Shown here: in pieces, positions 8,892 to 18,579 of the stretch
Layout of the letters: each line of letters opens with the position of its first letter
Position numbering within the stretch: the stretch's first letter is position 1
Origin: Mucor racemosus
Lineage: Eukaryota > Mucoromycota > Mucoromycetes > Mucorales > Mucoraceae
Assembly (NCBI GenBank): GCA_027405735.1
Contig: JAPEHQ010000005.1
Span: 1,426,001 to 1,490,000, forward strand
DNA: 64,000 nt
Direction: 5' to 3'
Translations under genes and position numbers: made by a program
The notes under the pieces: model-generated
Database searches by the model: none
The model's input: only the letters and a program-made list of their open reading frames with translations
Told to the model about the DNA's origin: nothing

Positions 8892-11086
8892 AATTGAAAA
8901 ATCTATACAGAAAGTTTATGTATCCATAACACAAAAATAAATTCATTTGTTTTTGCAAAGATACTGTACCTGTTTTTCTTAGATTCGTTAAAAGTTTGTG
9001 TTATTTCAGTATCTATCTAAGATTGTTTTTTCCGTCGTAGAAACCATAAACGATGTTTGTGGGTGATAAACTTTAAATGATATCATCTACATAAAACCAT
9101 AATGTTCAATAGAAACTAGAGAATAAAAAATAAAGTAGACTTTACTTAATAATCATCATTGCAATACCTTAGTATTTTCTCGACTTATTTTCATTTTAAA
9201 TGCGGTTTCTCAATTTTAAGCTGGCCATTTCTGTATCATTCAAAATTTTGAAACAATCACTATAATAACCATCCTTGCTTCATTTAATAAAATTTGTAGC
9301 CGGGACAATGTTGAATGGATGGATACTGTTTTTGAAAACAAGTTTCTGCTAAAATTGATTACCAGTAGTACAAATATTCACATTTTTTGGCTGTTTTTTT
9401 TCCCTCTAAAATTGTTGAAACTAGACTTGACGTTTAGAATTATATATCAAAATGTGTGGAATAAATTGTTTGCCAATTTTTATCATGTGCTCAAGTAAGA
9501 CTTTATAATGAAATTTAAGGATTGCCATAGGCGTATATACTAGAATCCAGCAAAGCTTATACCATAAAAATCTCGGCGAAATTAATAGATACAATAAAAT
9601 AAATTGCAGATTCGTTTTTAGCAGCCAATGTTACCCCAGAAAACTTGGTTGCCTGATTCCTGCCGATACTTTTGTAAAAAAATGTGAAAATTCTCCAAAT
9701 TGTTAAAACTACAAAATAGAAAAACAAAATAAAACAGGATTTATGATTACAAGGTTTAGAGGTCCAAAAATTTCCCAATTTTTTTTCGAAAAGAACCACC
9801 CCTGAAACTTTAACATATAATAAAGCATTGAAAAACAAGAAGATTTTGCTTAGTAGCTTTTAAGAGCAAGCTTATTAAAATCTCGAGATATTTGGCGGCA
9901 TCTTAGGTTGAGTTTTTAAGCGGGGTAAAAACAAGTGTTTTACTTTTGAAGCCTTTATACTCGCTGAGAAATCAGCATCAATAGAAATAGCTCTTTTGGC
10001 AAGATTCTATAGCATCTCAAATATAGCCCTACATTTTTCATTTCCTGATTATCTATTGAAATGGGGGCACGCTCCGATTTTGAATATCACCATATAAAAT
10101 TGTATAATCAGATATGCACATGTAACTGAGCTTGAATTCAAAAAGTGTTCAAATGGAAAAAAAATCCACAAAAATCCAAAAAAAACCTTGCATGTTTAAT
10201 TACTCACCAAAATGCATAGTAAGTTGAACTAGCGTATTAAATGTTTTAGGTCCAGTTTTTAATTCTAAATCGATCGGTGTAGGTTGTGAAAATGTTTTTC
10301 TCATAAAATCCCTAGTAAATTTAATGTCAAATTTTAACGGTTTTTGATCAAAAAGTACCCTTCATTCAAATGCAACCCTAAAATATTTTATTTTCACATT
10401 ATGCGCAACAAAATTATCTACAGAATGAGTATTTATTCGTAGCTGTAGCCTTATTTTTCGTGGGGATTTTAATTTTTTTTTGATCATTTTTTTTGGTCGG
10501 CGAAAATTCACCCTTGTATATCCTCGTCCAAAATTGATCTTTTTTTGTATCACCAAAAATCAATCATTCAATCTCAATTTTCTCGACCAAAAATCAATAT
10601 TTTTTGACGAGGTAAAATTTGTTAGATAGACGCTAATAATGAGTACTATCCTATGGTTTTAGTTTTGCATACCAATTGTCCCTTCAGAAAACTCTATATA
10701 ACATGTAATTAGCGTTCGCAAAATAATCGAGCCTAAGCGAGCGCAAGCTGTTTCAGCAAGCATTTTCCGAGTATAAAATATTTGAAAATTATTCGAGCAA
10801 GCCCGAGCCTAAGCAACGGCTCGTCGAGCAGTTATATATCAAAAATTTTCAGTTTTGAAAGCAAGCAACCAAGCATAAATCAAGCATTAACTAATTTTCC
10901 AAAAAGTCAAGCAAGTCGAGCACGAGCATACAGTATAAGCAAGCGAGTAAATCCGAGTGCAAGCGCAAGTATTATAATACTATATATTTTTAGCCTAATA
11001 TTGGTTTAAAATATGGTAAATTTTGACATTTTAAAGCTGATATTACGTAAATTGAATAAATTTCTCCTGTATTACACGCTTGTCTA
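8892..11086. other. AT-rich non-coding region with a repeat-R fragment
   Basis: No gene with coding character was found. A fragment at about 10205-10345, containing ACTAGCGTATTAAATG and the following block, resembles the central part of the R repeat family (copies at 23.0, 35.5, 46.1 and 59.1 kb). The line around 10063-10090 resembles the R tail. The rest is unidentified AT-rich DNA, probably old transposon debris. Confidence 0.5.
10715..10985. repeat. AAGC/GAGC-rich low-complexity tract
   Basis: About 270 bp densely filled with short words of the type CGAGC, AAGC and AAGCAAGC in one orientation, in otherwise AT-rich DNA. Examples are AGCAAGCCCGAGCC, AAGCAAGCAACCAAGC and CAAGCAAGTCGAGCACGAGC. 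The periodicity is irregular, so it is a degenerate simple-sequence expansion. No function is evident. Confidence 0.6.
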
Positions 11087-11177
11087 TGTTTAGGATAGAC
11101 TAGATTAAAAAACATTATGGACTACATAATAAAAATAAGATTGATTGTATCATTCACTTTTAGAGTATAAATGGATT
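11087..11177 (+). repeat. 91-bp dispersed repeat, copy 1
   Basis: Begins TGTTTAGGATAGACTAGATT and ends ATAAATGGATT. A clearly similar segment in the same orientation occurs at 24045-24137. Here it abuts the broken IS630-like transposase remnant; at 24 kb it abuts repeat R and a retrotransposon endonuclease remnant. It is probably the end of a mobile element not otherwise recognisable here. Confidence 0.6.
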
Positions 11178-11204
11178 GTTCAGGGCTTGGTTGGTAGTAG
11201 CTAG

Positions 11205-12663
11205 TAGGGTCAACAACTTCGTGAGGGTGAATTGGAGCGTTTTCCATTACAATATGAAATCCTTTCAATTTTGGAAATTTGCCCATAATATCTAAGGATC
11301 GCTGATGAACTGCACAAAGTGACCAGTCGTAGTTCCTTTTGGTATCGCAGCAGCGACGCCGTCAGGTGCTTTTCTTTTTTTAGCACCAACAACTCTTCTT
11401 TTTTTGACATTTCCTGGTCCTCTCAAGCTTACATTCACTACACCATACGTTGAAATTGCACCGATGACCGTATGTAATACACCTCTTGCAGAAGTGGTTT
11501 CTTCAATTTGTTTTATCCTAATATATATCATATATCCATATATCTGACATGCTAGAATAATTAAAAATAGTAAAACAAAGTAAAGACTTGATGAATGTCA
11601 GCTTTCCAACTGTGGGTCTAGGAATGGGCTTCGATTCGAGTTTGAATCGAGTTTTAACGGAAACGGCCATTCGATTCGAGTTGGAAAACGGCCCGTTCTT
11701 TTGTAACCCAGATAAAAAACGGGGTGGGAGCAAGTATTGATTTGCCTTAAGGAGGCTGTTAATAGCAACCTTGTCAAGTTAATATGGGATTATGAATTGA
11801 TAATAGCATATTTGACAGTTTCATAACTTGAAGTATTTTTTCAATCCTGTTTTCGAGCTTAGCTAACAAAAAAAGAAAAGAAGAAACTCGAATACCCTCA
11901 TTCGAGTTTGCATAAAAAACGGCCCGTTAAAGCAGTCAAACTCGGTTAACCGTAATACGATGCGTTGTTTGTGAAATCCTATGTGGGTCAAACTAAGAGA
12001 TCAAAACTAAACTGATTTTTATTCTTTTATTCACGAGATGTGGTTTATATACTAATGACAGGTTAGTAGATAAGAACTGCTCGAAGTGACAGTATAAATT
12101 AATATTGAGATTCATAGAGTGTAACCAAATGTGGTGTGTATAGATAGTAGAAGGTGATAATTATACAACACAATTGCTGGTTTACCACGCTGTGCCCAAC
12201 CTCTTGAACGACGCATATTCACATCAAATCCTGCTTCATCAAGGAACACACAGCTGCTCATAAAATGCAAACCTTTTTGTTGCCATTCTTTAACCCAGTT
12301 AACACGAGCCTCAAGGTTTTTCTGACTATTTCTTGCTTTAGGACGAGGAGTAACAACCTTTAAACTAAGATTGCGCTCTTCTTTCATGAATTCAGCAATC
12401 CTACTCTTCTTTATTTCCAAAGCTTCAAGGCTTTTGGTTAAATTTTCGACTGCGACCTGGATAACTGCTGATGGGTTCTCATCGAAGAAGTTGATCAAGC
12501 GCATTTTATTGTTTTCGTTAAGTTGACTCGGTGCTCTTTTTGATGTACGATTCGTCTTTTCAAATGGTATATTCTTCTCAGGATTATTGTTGTACTCTCT
12601 CTTTCATTTTCTCGCAGTTTCAGGATTAACATTAGCAAGTTTAGCGGCATCAGCGGGCTTCAT
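11205..12663 (-). pseudogene. IS630/Tc1-mariner-type DDE transposase, dead and split by a solo LTR
   Basis: Reading the minus strand from ATG at 12663: MKPADAAKLANVNPETARK, then a TGA where the family has Trp, then KREYNNN. After it come a DNA-binding region, the first catalytic Asp in CVFLDEAGFDV and RSRGWAQRGKPAI. The 662-bp LTR at 11509-12170 interrupts here. Removing it with one AATTG copy rejoins the frame as GKPAI|EETTSARG and then LHTVIGAIS. A frameshift follows GHFVQFISD. The second catalytic motif reads VMENAPIH, with Glu where Asp is expected, and the C-terminal third with the last acidic residue is missing. Nonsense codon, insertion, frameshift and truncation make it clearly non-functional. 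Related transposases are common in Mucorales, which is part of the reason for the proposed host group. Confidence 0.85.
11509..12170 (-). repeat. Solo LTR, 662 bp, inside the IS630-like transposase, target duplication AATTG
   Basis: On the minus strand it runs TGTTGTATAATTATC ... TAGGATAAAACA, that is TG...CA with inverted ends TGTTKTAT. It is flanked by AATTG (minus sense) at 12175-12171 and 11508-11504. Excision in silico restores the transposase reading frame, which independently confirms the boundaries. It carries a TATATAAACC box and a GAATAAAAG signal on the minus strand, and a palindromic ACGGCCCGTT word twice (near 11690 and 11920). Confidence 0.85.
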
Positions 12664-13478
12664 CAATTTTTCATGAAGGAAAAAAAACAAGTACCGAAGG
12701 CGATCTTCGTTCGTATAAGTATTATAAGTCGTACTTCTTTCCTTGTTAATTGGTACTTCTTTCATATAAGCGTCTTTTGGCTCTTCGTTCTCAACAACAA
12801 CTTTTTTATTTTTTATTTTTTATATATTTGTGCAGATTCGTTAGATTGGCCAATTGAAAGGACAGATCTACAACAAAAGTAGCAGCTTCATTACCAGAAT
12901 TATCTACGATTCCGCCTCTGCCGTCTTCAAAAAAGAAATTTATTTCAAAACAGCATAATGGGTATAAGAAAAGTGGTTAAACTATTTTCTTTTTAGCGGC
13001 CAATTTATTTTAAGAAAACTGGGCAACTTAAACTCAAATACTTGACCACATTAGTCTCATTTTTTTGGGCAATTTAACTTCGCACAAGTGTGCAAAATTT
13101 TTCACAAAAGTGGCGAAATTTTCAAAAATTCGGTAAATTGAGAGTGGAAACACAGTACCTGAGATGTTTATCTTTAATCCAAAAATGAGTATCCGGAAAT
13201 CTGATATATATGCTTTCATTTACATACAACACCAGAGCTTTACAGCGTTGTTAAAATCCAGATTCCGAGTATATATTCGCAACAAAAGTAATAGTATAAA
13301 ATTAGCATTTATTTATTGAACAACATTAGTATGAAATATAAGTAATAGAGATAACCCAAATTCTAAAAACTTGGGTTATCCATTAAAAAAAAGATAAATA
13401 TAATATATGTGAATTATGTGTGTTTTTGTATTATATACAGGTATATGCTATGTATAGGATAGTAATTTACAGATCAAT
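12664..13478. other. Non-coding spacer between the dead transposase and the RasGEF gene
   Basis: AT-rich sequence with no convincing gene. The right part (about 13270-13478) should hold the 3' UTR of the RasGEF gene, which ends at 13479. The left part may contain the outer end of the IS630-like element, but no terminal inverted repeat was recognised. Confidence 0.4.
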
Positions 13479-16400
13479 TTACATTCTTAACCATAAATCT
13501 CTGATTCTATTTGTACTAGATGAAGATAATTTTGGTTCTATTAAAATAGATCGCTTGTACTGTTCCTAAATTGAAGAAATATTATTAATATCTACCGAGA
13601 CACTACATAATAAAAACTTACATCTTCTGATAGAATATAACTGTCAGCAATAAAAGCCAATATTTTTGAGTCAGGTTCAATAGAGTACCCAGGGTATTTA
13701 AATTTCATTGTTGCCATAATAGTTTCACCCATCAATCGAAATTTTTCCCAGTGAATAGTACCGTCGGCACGAAAATCTTTATTTGCTTCAGCAAGTGATA
13801 CCAAATCCTGATTATGTATTCCCCTATTATATAATTAAATGTTATTTTTATATTCATGCCACGCATCATAAGTTTATATTTACAGATATGGTATTCCGGG
13901 TGCACCAGTTGCTTTCAGTGCCATGCGATATGAGCTAAATGATCGATCTGTACTCATTAAGCGTTCGAGACTTTGAAATTGCTTGAAAACTTTTTTTGTA
14001 CACACTGCTTGTCGCGTTTGCTTCAACCGAAGTATAGAAGCACTGTTAATACCTGCTAAAATAGCCATTAAAGAATTGTAGTTGTTATGATTTCTTAGTG
14101 CAACTGCAATTGACATGAATTTCTCAAGTACCGCCACCCGTTTGCTTAGTCTTGTCTGAGTTATGATCATGGTAACTACCCAAGCGGATATAAAGTTAAA
14201 GTGCGCTATAGATGCAGATACAGCATTATTACTAGATGTTGACATAAACGAAGAGTCATCAGAGTTTATTGAGGAATTCCATATATTACGAATAAATTCT
14301 CTAGGCTTTTTCAAGTTAATAAAATGTGTTCTTTCGAATGCAAAACAAATAATATTAAGGTTTACCTTGATACGAGAAAATAGTTCCGCTTCAATCCAAG
14401 TAAGTTGATCCGCTATAGTTACATCCGTTGCTTTCATGAAAACTTTATAATTATAGCTTGATTGATCTTTATCAGATCGGTGCTGTCTGAATGAACTGAT
14501 AAAACTTGAAGCTAATAATTGTGTCCCTAAAGACGAAGTCCAACCACCACCAGTTCTAGTTGAAGCAATAGATGGTGTAATTTTAAATGAAGGCGTATAG
14601 TAATTTTTAGGTTTTACAATATTGTCAATGTTTATCAAACCACCTGCAAACTCGGCTCGTCTGGGCTCACAACTATCGTTATTATTTGACGCCGACAAGG
14701 GACCTTTGTTGTTGGCGGCATAAGATGATCTGAGATTCGGATGAGACTCTGAATGTGTAACTGCTTTACGGTTACTTGAGCTACGTAATAATCTATTCAA
14801 ATTTGGAGAAATTAAAGGTGTTTCTGTTGTAGAAGACGATTGCTGATGATTGTTTCTAGAGTAATTATTACTAGAAAGCCTCTTTAATAGAAACTGTTCA
14901 TTTGTAGTTGGTGATGATAGTGGAGAAGGTGGCGTAGGTTGGTGGTGAATATAACTAGAGACACTAAATGTACCAGATGCATAAGCACTATCCTTTTTTT
15001 CGTTTCTTTTTTTAGTTATAGCAGGAGTTGTTGACCATGATAATCTGCTATCATCCAAAAAATCAGCGTCGGAATCATCATCATCATCGTCTACAAGACC
15101 CCAGTTTTTATCTAGGTCATAAGATGGAGGTTCGCGTATAACAAGAGGGGCCAAAGAATCACAAATGGGAGTCAAATATTCGTATTTTGATATGCGATCT
15201 AAAAAGAGAATAATGTGTTTTCTTGCATGAGGACCATAGAAATCATTCCAATAATGTGATAACCACAATGAAAAGATACTATGAATTCTGTCATTCCGCA
15301 AGACACACATGCTTTCTTAGTTACACATTTCGTCGGGGGTCCTTTTTTCGAGTATTACAAACCTCTTTTGTAAATCAGTTGGTGAAGAATCTGAAGCGAG
15401 ACCATCATTTTCGAATCTGTGTAGAAATTGATGGTTATTAGGAAAAAGAAACCCACTTTTTTTAGTTGAAAAATAGTATACCTATCAACAAGCATTTTAA
15501 CCAAGTCGTATGGCTTCATGAATTTTCTGAAAAAGGTCAGAAATATAGGTATAATATTCTCATCTTATAGGTAGACATGTAAGTAATCTGTCATAAATTA
15601 TATGAAAAAAAAATGAATAAATACCTGATTTATTATATTCTATTGATAACAACCGGTCAACAACATCTTCAGATGTCAGTCCAATACCAAAGGATTCGCT
15701 AAAATAAGAGCCAAATAATTGATTTAAAATAAACATTTAGCAAAGATGAAAAAAAAGCAAAGAGAAATGCATCTAAAATTGAAATCCAAAAAAAAAGGTT
15801 TACCTGCTGTCTTTTGATCCACGCCTAGTGCCAAGATAAGTATAGTAAGACGTACTTGTTGCTCTCTTATTTACCATATGGTGAGAGGAGGAAAAAGTGG
15901 TTGCAATGTGATTATTTTCAACAAGTTCTTTATCGGGATCGGCTTCACTGACCGATGTTGCACCATTTTCTATTGTTTCTACTACTTGAGATGTTGCTGG
16001 AGTAGTTGTGGGTGCATAAATAAATCCTGGGGTGTCACTTACAAACGAGCTACTTTTGATCTCCTCCTCATCCTCTTCTTCTCTTACTTGTTGTTCTTTA
16101 TCATTGTTCATTAATTTAGGATGATATTGCTTTAAAAGCGATTTATATACATTTTGCATTTGTTGTACTCCTTCCTCAGAAAATGCATCCACTCTGAAAT
16201 GCCGTAATGCGAATAATTCAACTATTTGTTGTATGAGATTTGGATCGATTTGACAAGTTACTGAAGCTAAATCAGATTTCAATCCTACCAAATATGTTGG
16301 TATATTATGAGACAGATAAAAATCTTTAAGGAGGGAGGTGTCTGTTAATATCAAGGAGATTATAAAAAGGGGAATTTCATATGAAATAATGACACTTTAC

Positions 16401-16999
16401 CTAATAAATCAGGTATACAATTTAAGGAATCTCTATCTGTTGTATCATAACATACAATTCCACCATGAATTACAGGGATTTTTTGCTATATTTTGATTTG
16501 TAAGTACTATAGTCTTTGTATAATCAAACAACGTACATCGATTAAATCTGCAATTTTTGATCCATCGAGTTCAATTAAATCAATGGGATAAGTAGTTTTA
16601 TCAAATAAAATCTTTGTATGGTGGCACTGAAGATCTTGTTTTAATATAATGAAACAAGTAATTTAACAAAGTCGGTCATGGTGTATTAAGGAGTAAATGT
16701 TTACCTGGTCGATTAGAGTCGTGTTTTGCAATCAAATCTTGTAGGCCAAATCTAATAAATGTCGATTTCCCCACATTGGATCCTCCTGATATAACAATAA
16801 TGAGTGTTTCCGCCTATTTGAAATTTACATGAATCACCAAATTTTATAGTGTATTGTTATGAATTGTTTATACGTTAATGCATTTTTGGCCACCAATGAT
16901 GGGTGGCAAAGGCTTATTAAGCCTATCAATTAATGCAGATGCTCTTGCTGAAAATTTCTCTTCCTGTTGACTATTTGTCAACTTTTTTGAAAACCACAT
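13479..16999 (-). CDS. Ras guanine nucleotide exchange factor with an N-terminal degenerate Ras-like GTPase domain
   Basis: Eleven exons on the minus strand: 16999-16874, 16813-16705, 16634-16537, 16485-16401, 16341-15804, 15698-15625, 15563-15482, 15416-15363, 15311-13884, 13823-13622 and 13565-13479, giving about 960 residues. Residues about 43-210 are GTPase-like: P-loop GGSNVGKST, a G3 region reading IELDG, and a G4 region VGLKSDL where Ras has NKxD. An acidic linker precedes the REM/RasGEF-N module (about 320-400, with IFLTFFRKFMKPYDL). A long Ser/Asn-rich low-complexity segment follows, then a Cdc25-type catalytic domain (about 590-940). That domain has FNFISAWVV, NYNSLMAILAG, SASILRLKQT and GIPYLGIHNQDL. 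It should activate a Ras-family GTPase at membranes. The exon 6-7 acceptor was chosen because it restores the REM consensus. The exact partner GTPase is unknown. Confidence 0.85.
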
Positions 17000-17270
17000 T
17001 GTATATGCGTAAAATGGTGTGATTTGATCTTTGTTTTCTGTAAACGATAACTACTCGAAAGAAATAAACAAGAGAGAAAAGAGAAAAGAAAGAAAGAAGA
17101 TGTAAACAAAAATACGTTCAGCTTTAATAACTCTAATAGTATATTTTTTAAGGGGATACTCATTACACACATCAAATAGACACTCAACTCCTTTTTCATT
17201 TTGTTTCTTTTCTTCCACCCCTTAATCATCATTGTTGTCACACATAATATAATCACAATATTTATTCAAT

Positions 17271-18251
17271 TTAAGCAATGTTTGCCAAATAATCTTTAAC
17301 TTCACTTAAGCTCAACTTTCTAAATAATGGGATCTCTTTTCTTTCACCACCATGAATTCCGACAGTGCTTTTACCAATAATACCAATTTCTAAACTGTTT
17401 TCTGTCATTTGTCCTTCGAAACCTTCCTTGAGCTAATTGAAAAATTATTAATATTTCCTCAAAACAAAAAAAATGCATGAATTCTTACAGTTAAAATTGC
17501 TGTATGTACTGCATCTTCTAATTCCATCTCTTCATTATATCTAGAAAAAAAAATCTTTAACAAAAAAGTTCAACCTAAGATTTTGCATAAATTTATTTAC
17601 CTCTTTTCCAAAAAGGTCTTTGCATTGATCATATTTTTACCAATGGCACTAGCCTTCCAAGCCCAATAAGAACCAGAAGGATCAACTTGATAAAGTGAAG
17701 GCCCATTCACTTCATCATAACCTGCGATTAAAAGAGAAACACCAAATGGACGAACACCACTAGTAAAAAAAAGTCAATTTAAAAACATTTCAACTGGATA
17801 AACAAAATGCTTACCCGCTTTGAGTATATTCTTGCATAACACTTGCTACTTCTTGAACAAGGATACGTACTGGAGGCTCTTCCATATAAACTCTTTTATA
17901 AGCTTGTGCTGCTTTACGTGCCTTACTGACCAATACACGAAAGTCAGGTCCCATACCAGAATAGATCATACCAACGTTGGCACAAATGGTAGCAACTTTT
18001 TCAAGTGTAGAATCATCGACAAGACTAGAAGCAGGTTTTTTTTCTGTTGCAATAACAATACCATTGGTAGCTACAATTTATTTACTTGTTGATGAATAAA
18101 AATTATAAAATTAATGCTTTGCTTTAAATGATATACCTTTAATACCAACAGATGTAACACCTTGAGAAACAGTATTTAAGGCATATTCAATTTGAACAAG
18201 TTTTCCCGAAGGAGAAAAGGTAGTAAGTGAGAAACTATAACGATCAGCCAT
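17271..18251 (-). CDS. PRE8: 20S proteasome subunit alpha-2
   Basis: Five exons on the minus strand: 18251-18137, 18070-17815, 17759-17601, 17540-17489 and 17432-17271, giving 247 residues. It begins [20 protein letters not shown] and continues [11 protein letters not shown], the alpha-subunit signature whose N-terminal segment gates the 20S channel. The subunit-type block [14 protein letters not shown] and the [13 protein letters not shown] segment follow. No catalytic N-terminal Thr is present, as expected for an alpha ring subunit. Length is the same as yeast Pre8 and human PSMA2. It is transcribed divergently from the importin gene across a 328-bp shared upstream region with a PACE-like site. 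All introns are short with GT-AG ends. Confidence 0.95.
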
Positions 18252-18337
18252 TTTGTTGAATGATTATATTATAAAGAAAGGTTGAAAGAGATATTATAGT
18301 TAATGGGCTTCTAAATCTAAATGTTGCAAACGTAACA

Positions 18338-18346
18338 TCTGCCACC
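18338..18346 (-). promoter_or_regulatory. PACE-like proteasome control element
   Basis: The minus strand reads GGTGGCAGA, eight of nine matches to the ascomycete proteasome-associated control element GGTGGCAAA bound by Rpn4. It lies about 90 bp upstream of the PRE8 start codon in the correct orientation. Rpn4 orthologues are not established in early-diverging fungi, so the match may be coincidental. Confidence 0.35.
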
Positions 18347-18416
18347 AAAGACGCGTGTTGCTTTCAAGTGATTCTGATGACGTACGAAATGTACAATCCT
18401 TCCTCCTCTTTAAATA

Positions 18417-18439
18417 TGTCCTGTCCTGTCCTGTCCTGT
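18417..18439. repeat. Pentanucleotide microsatellite (TGTCC)4
   Basis: Four tandem TGTCC units followed by TGT, in the shared promoter. Short and probably neutral, although copy-number change would alter promoter spacing. Confidence 0.9.
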
Positions 18440-18579
18440 GGCTGAACAGCATGCTCAATTGGAAACAAGAGAGGATCACTTTTCGATACGGACATTCAAT
18501 GTATAAACTTTTTTTGTCTTGTATTTAGGTGCCATTGTGCTCATTTGAACCCTTTTAACTTGGATTTTTTTTAGTTAAT

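Larger units (their letters stand above)
18252..18579. promoter_or_regulatory. Shared divergent promoter of PRE8 and the Kap123-like gene
   Basis: The only DNA between the two start codons. It contains the PACE-like site (18338-18346), a TGTCC microsatellite (18417-18439) and pyrimidine-rich leaders on both sides. No clear TATA box is seen on the proteasome side. Confidence 0.6.

Noticed and set aside
16902..16910. Perfect PACE word GGTGGCAAA on the plus strand
   Set aside because: It lies inside coding exon 1 of the RasGEF gene, about 1.3 kb from the proteasome start and in the opposite orientation, so it is probably chance.
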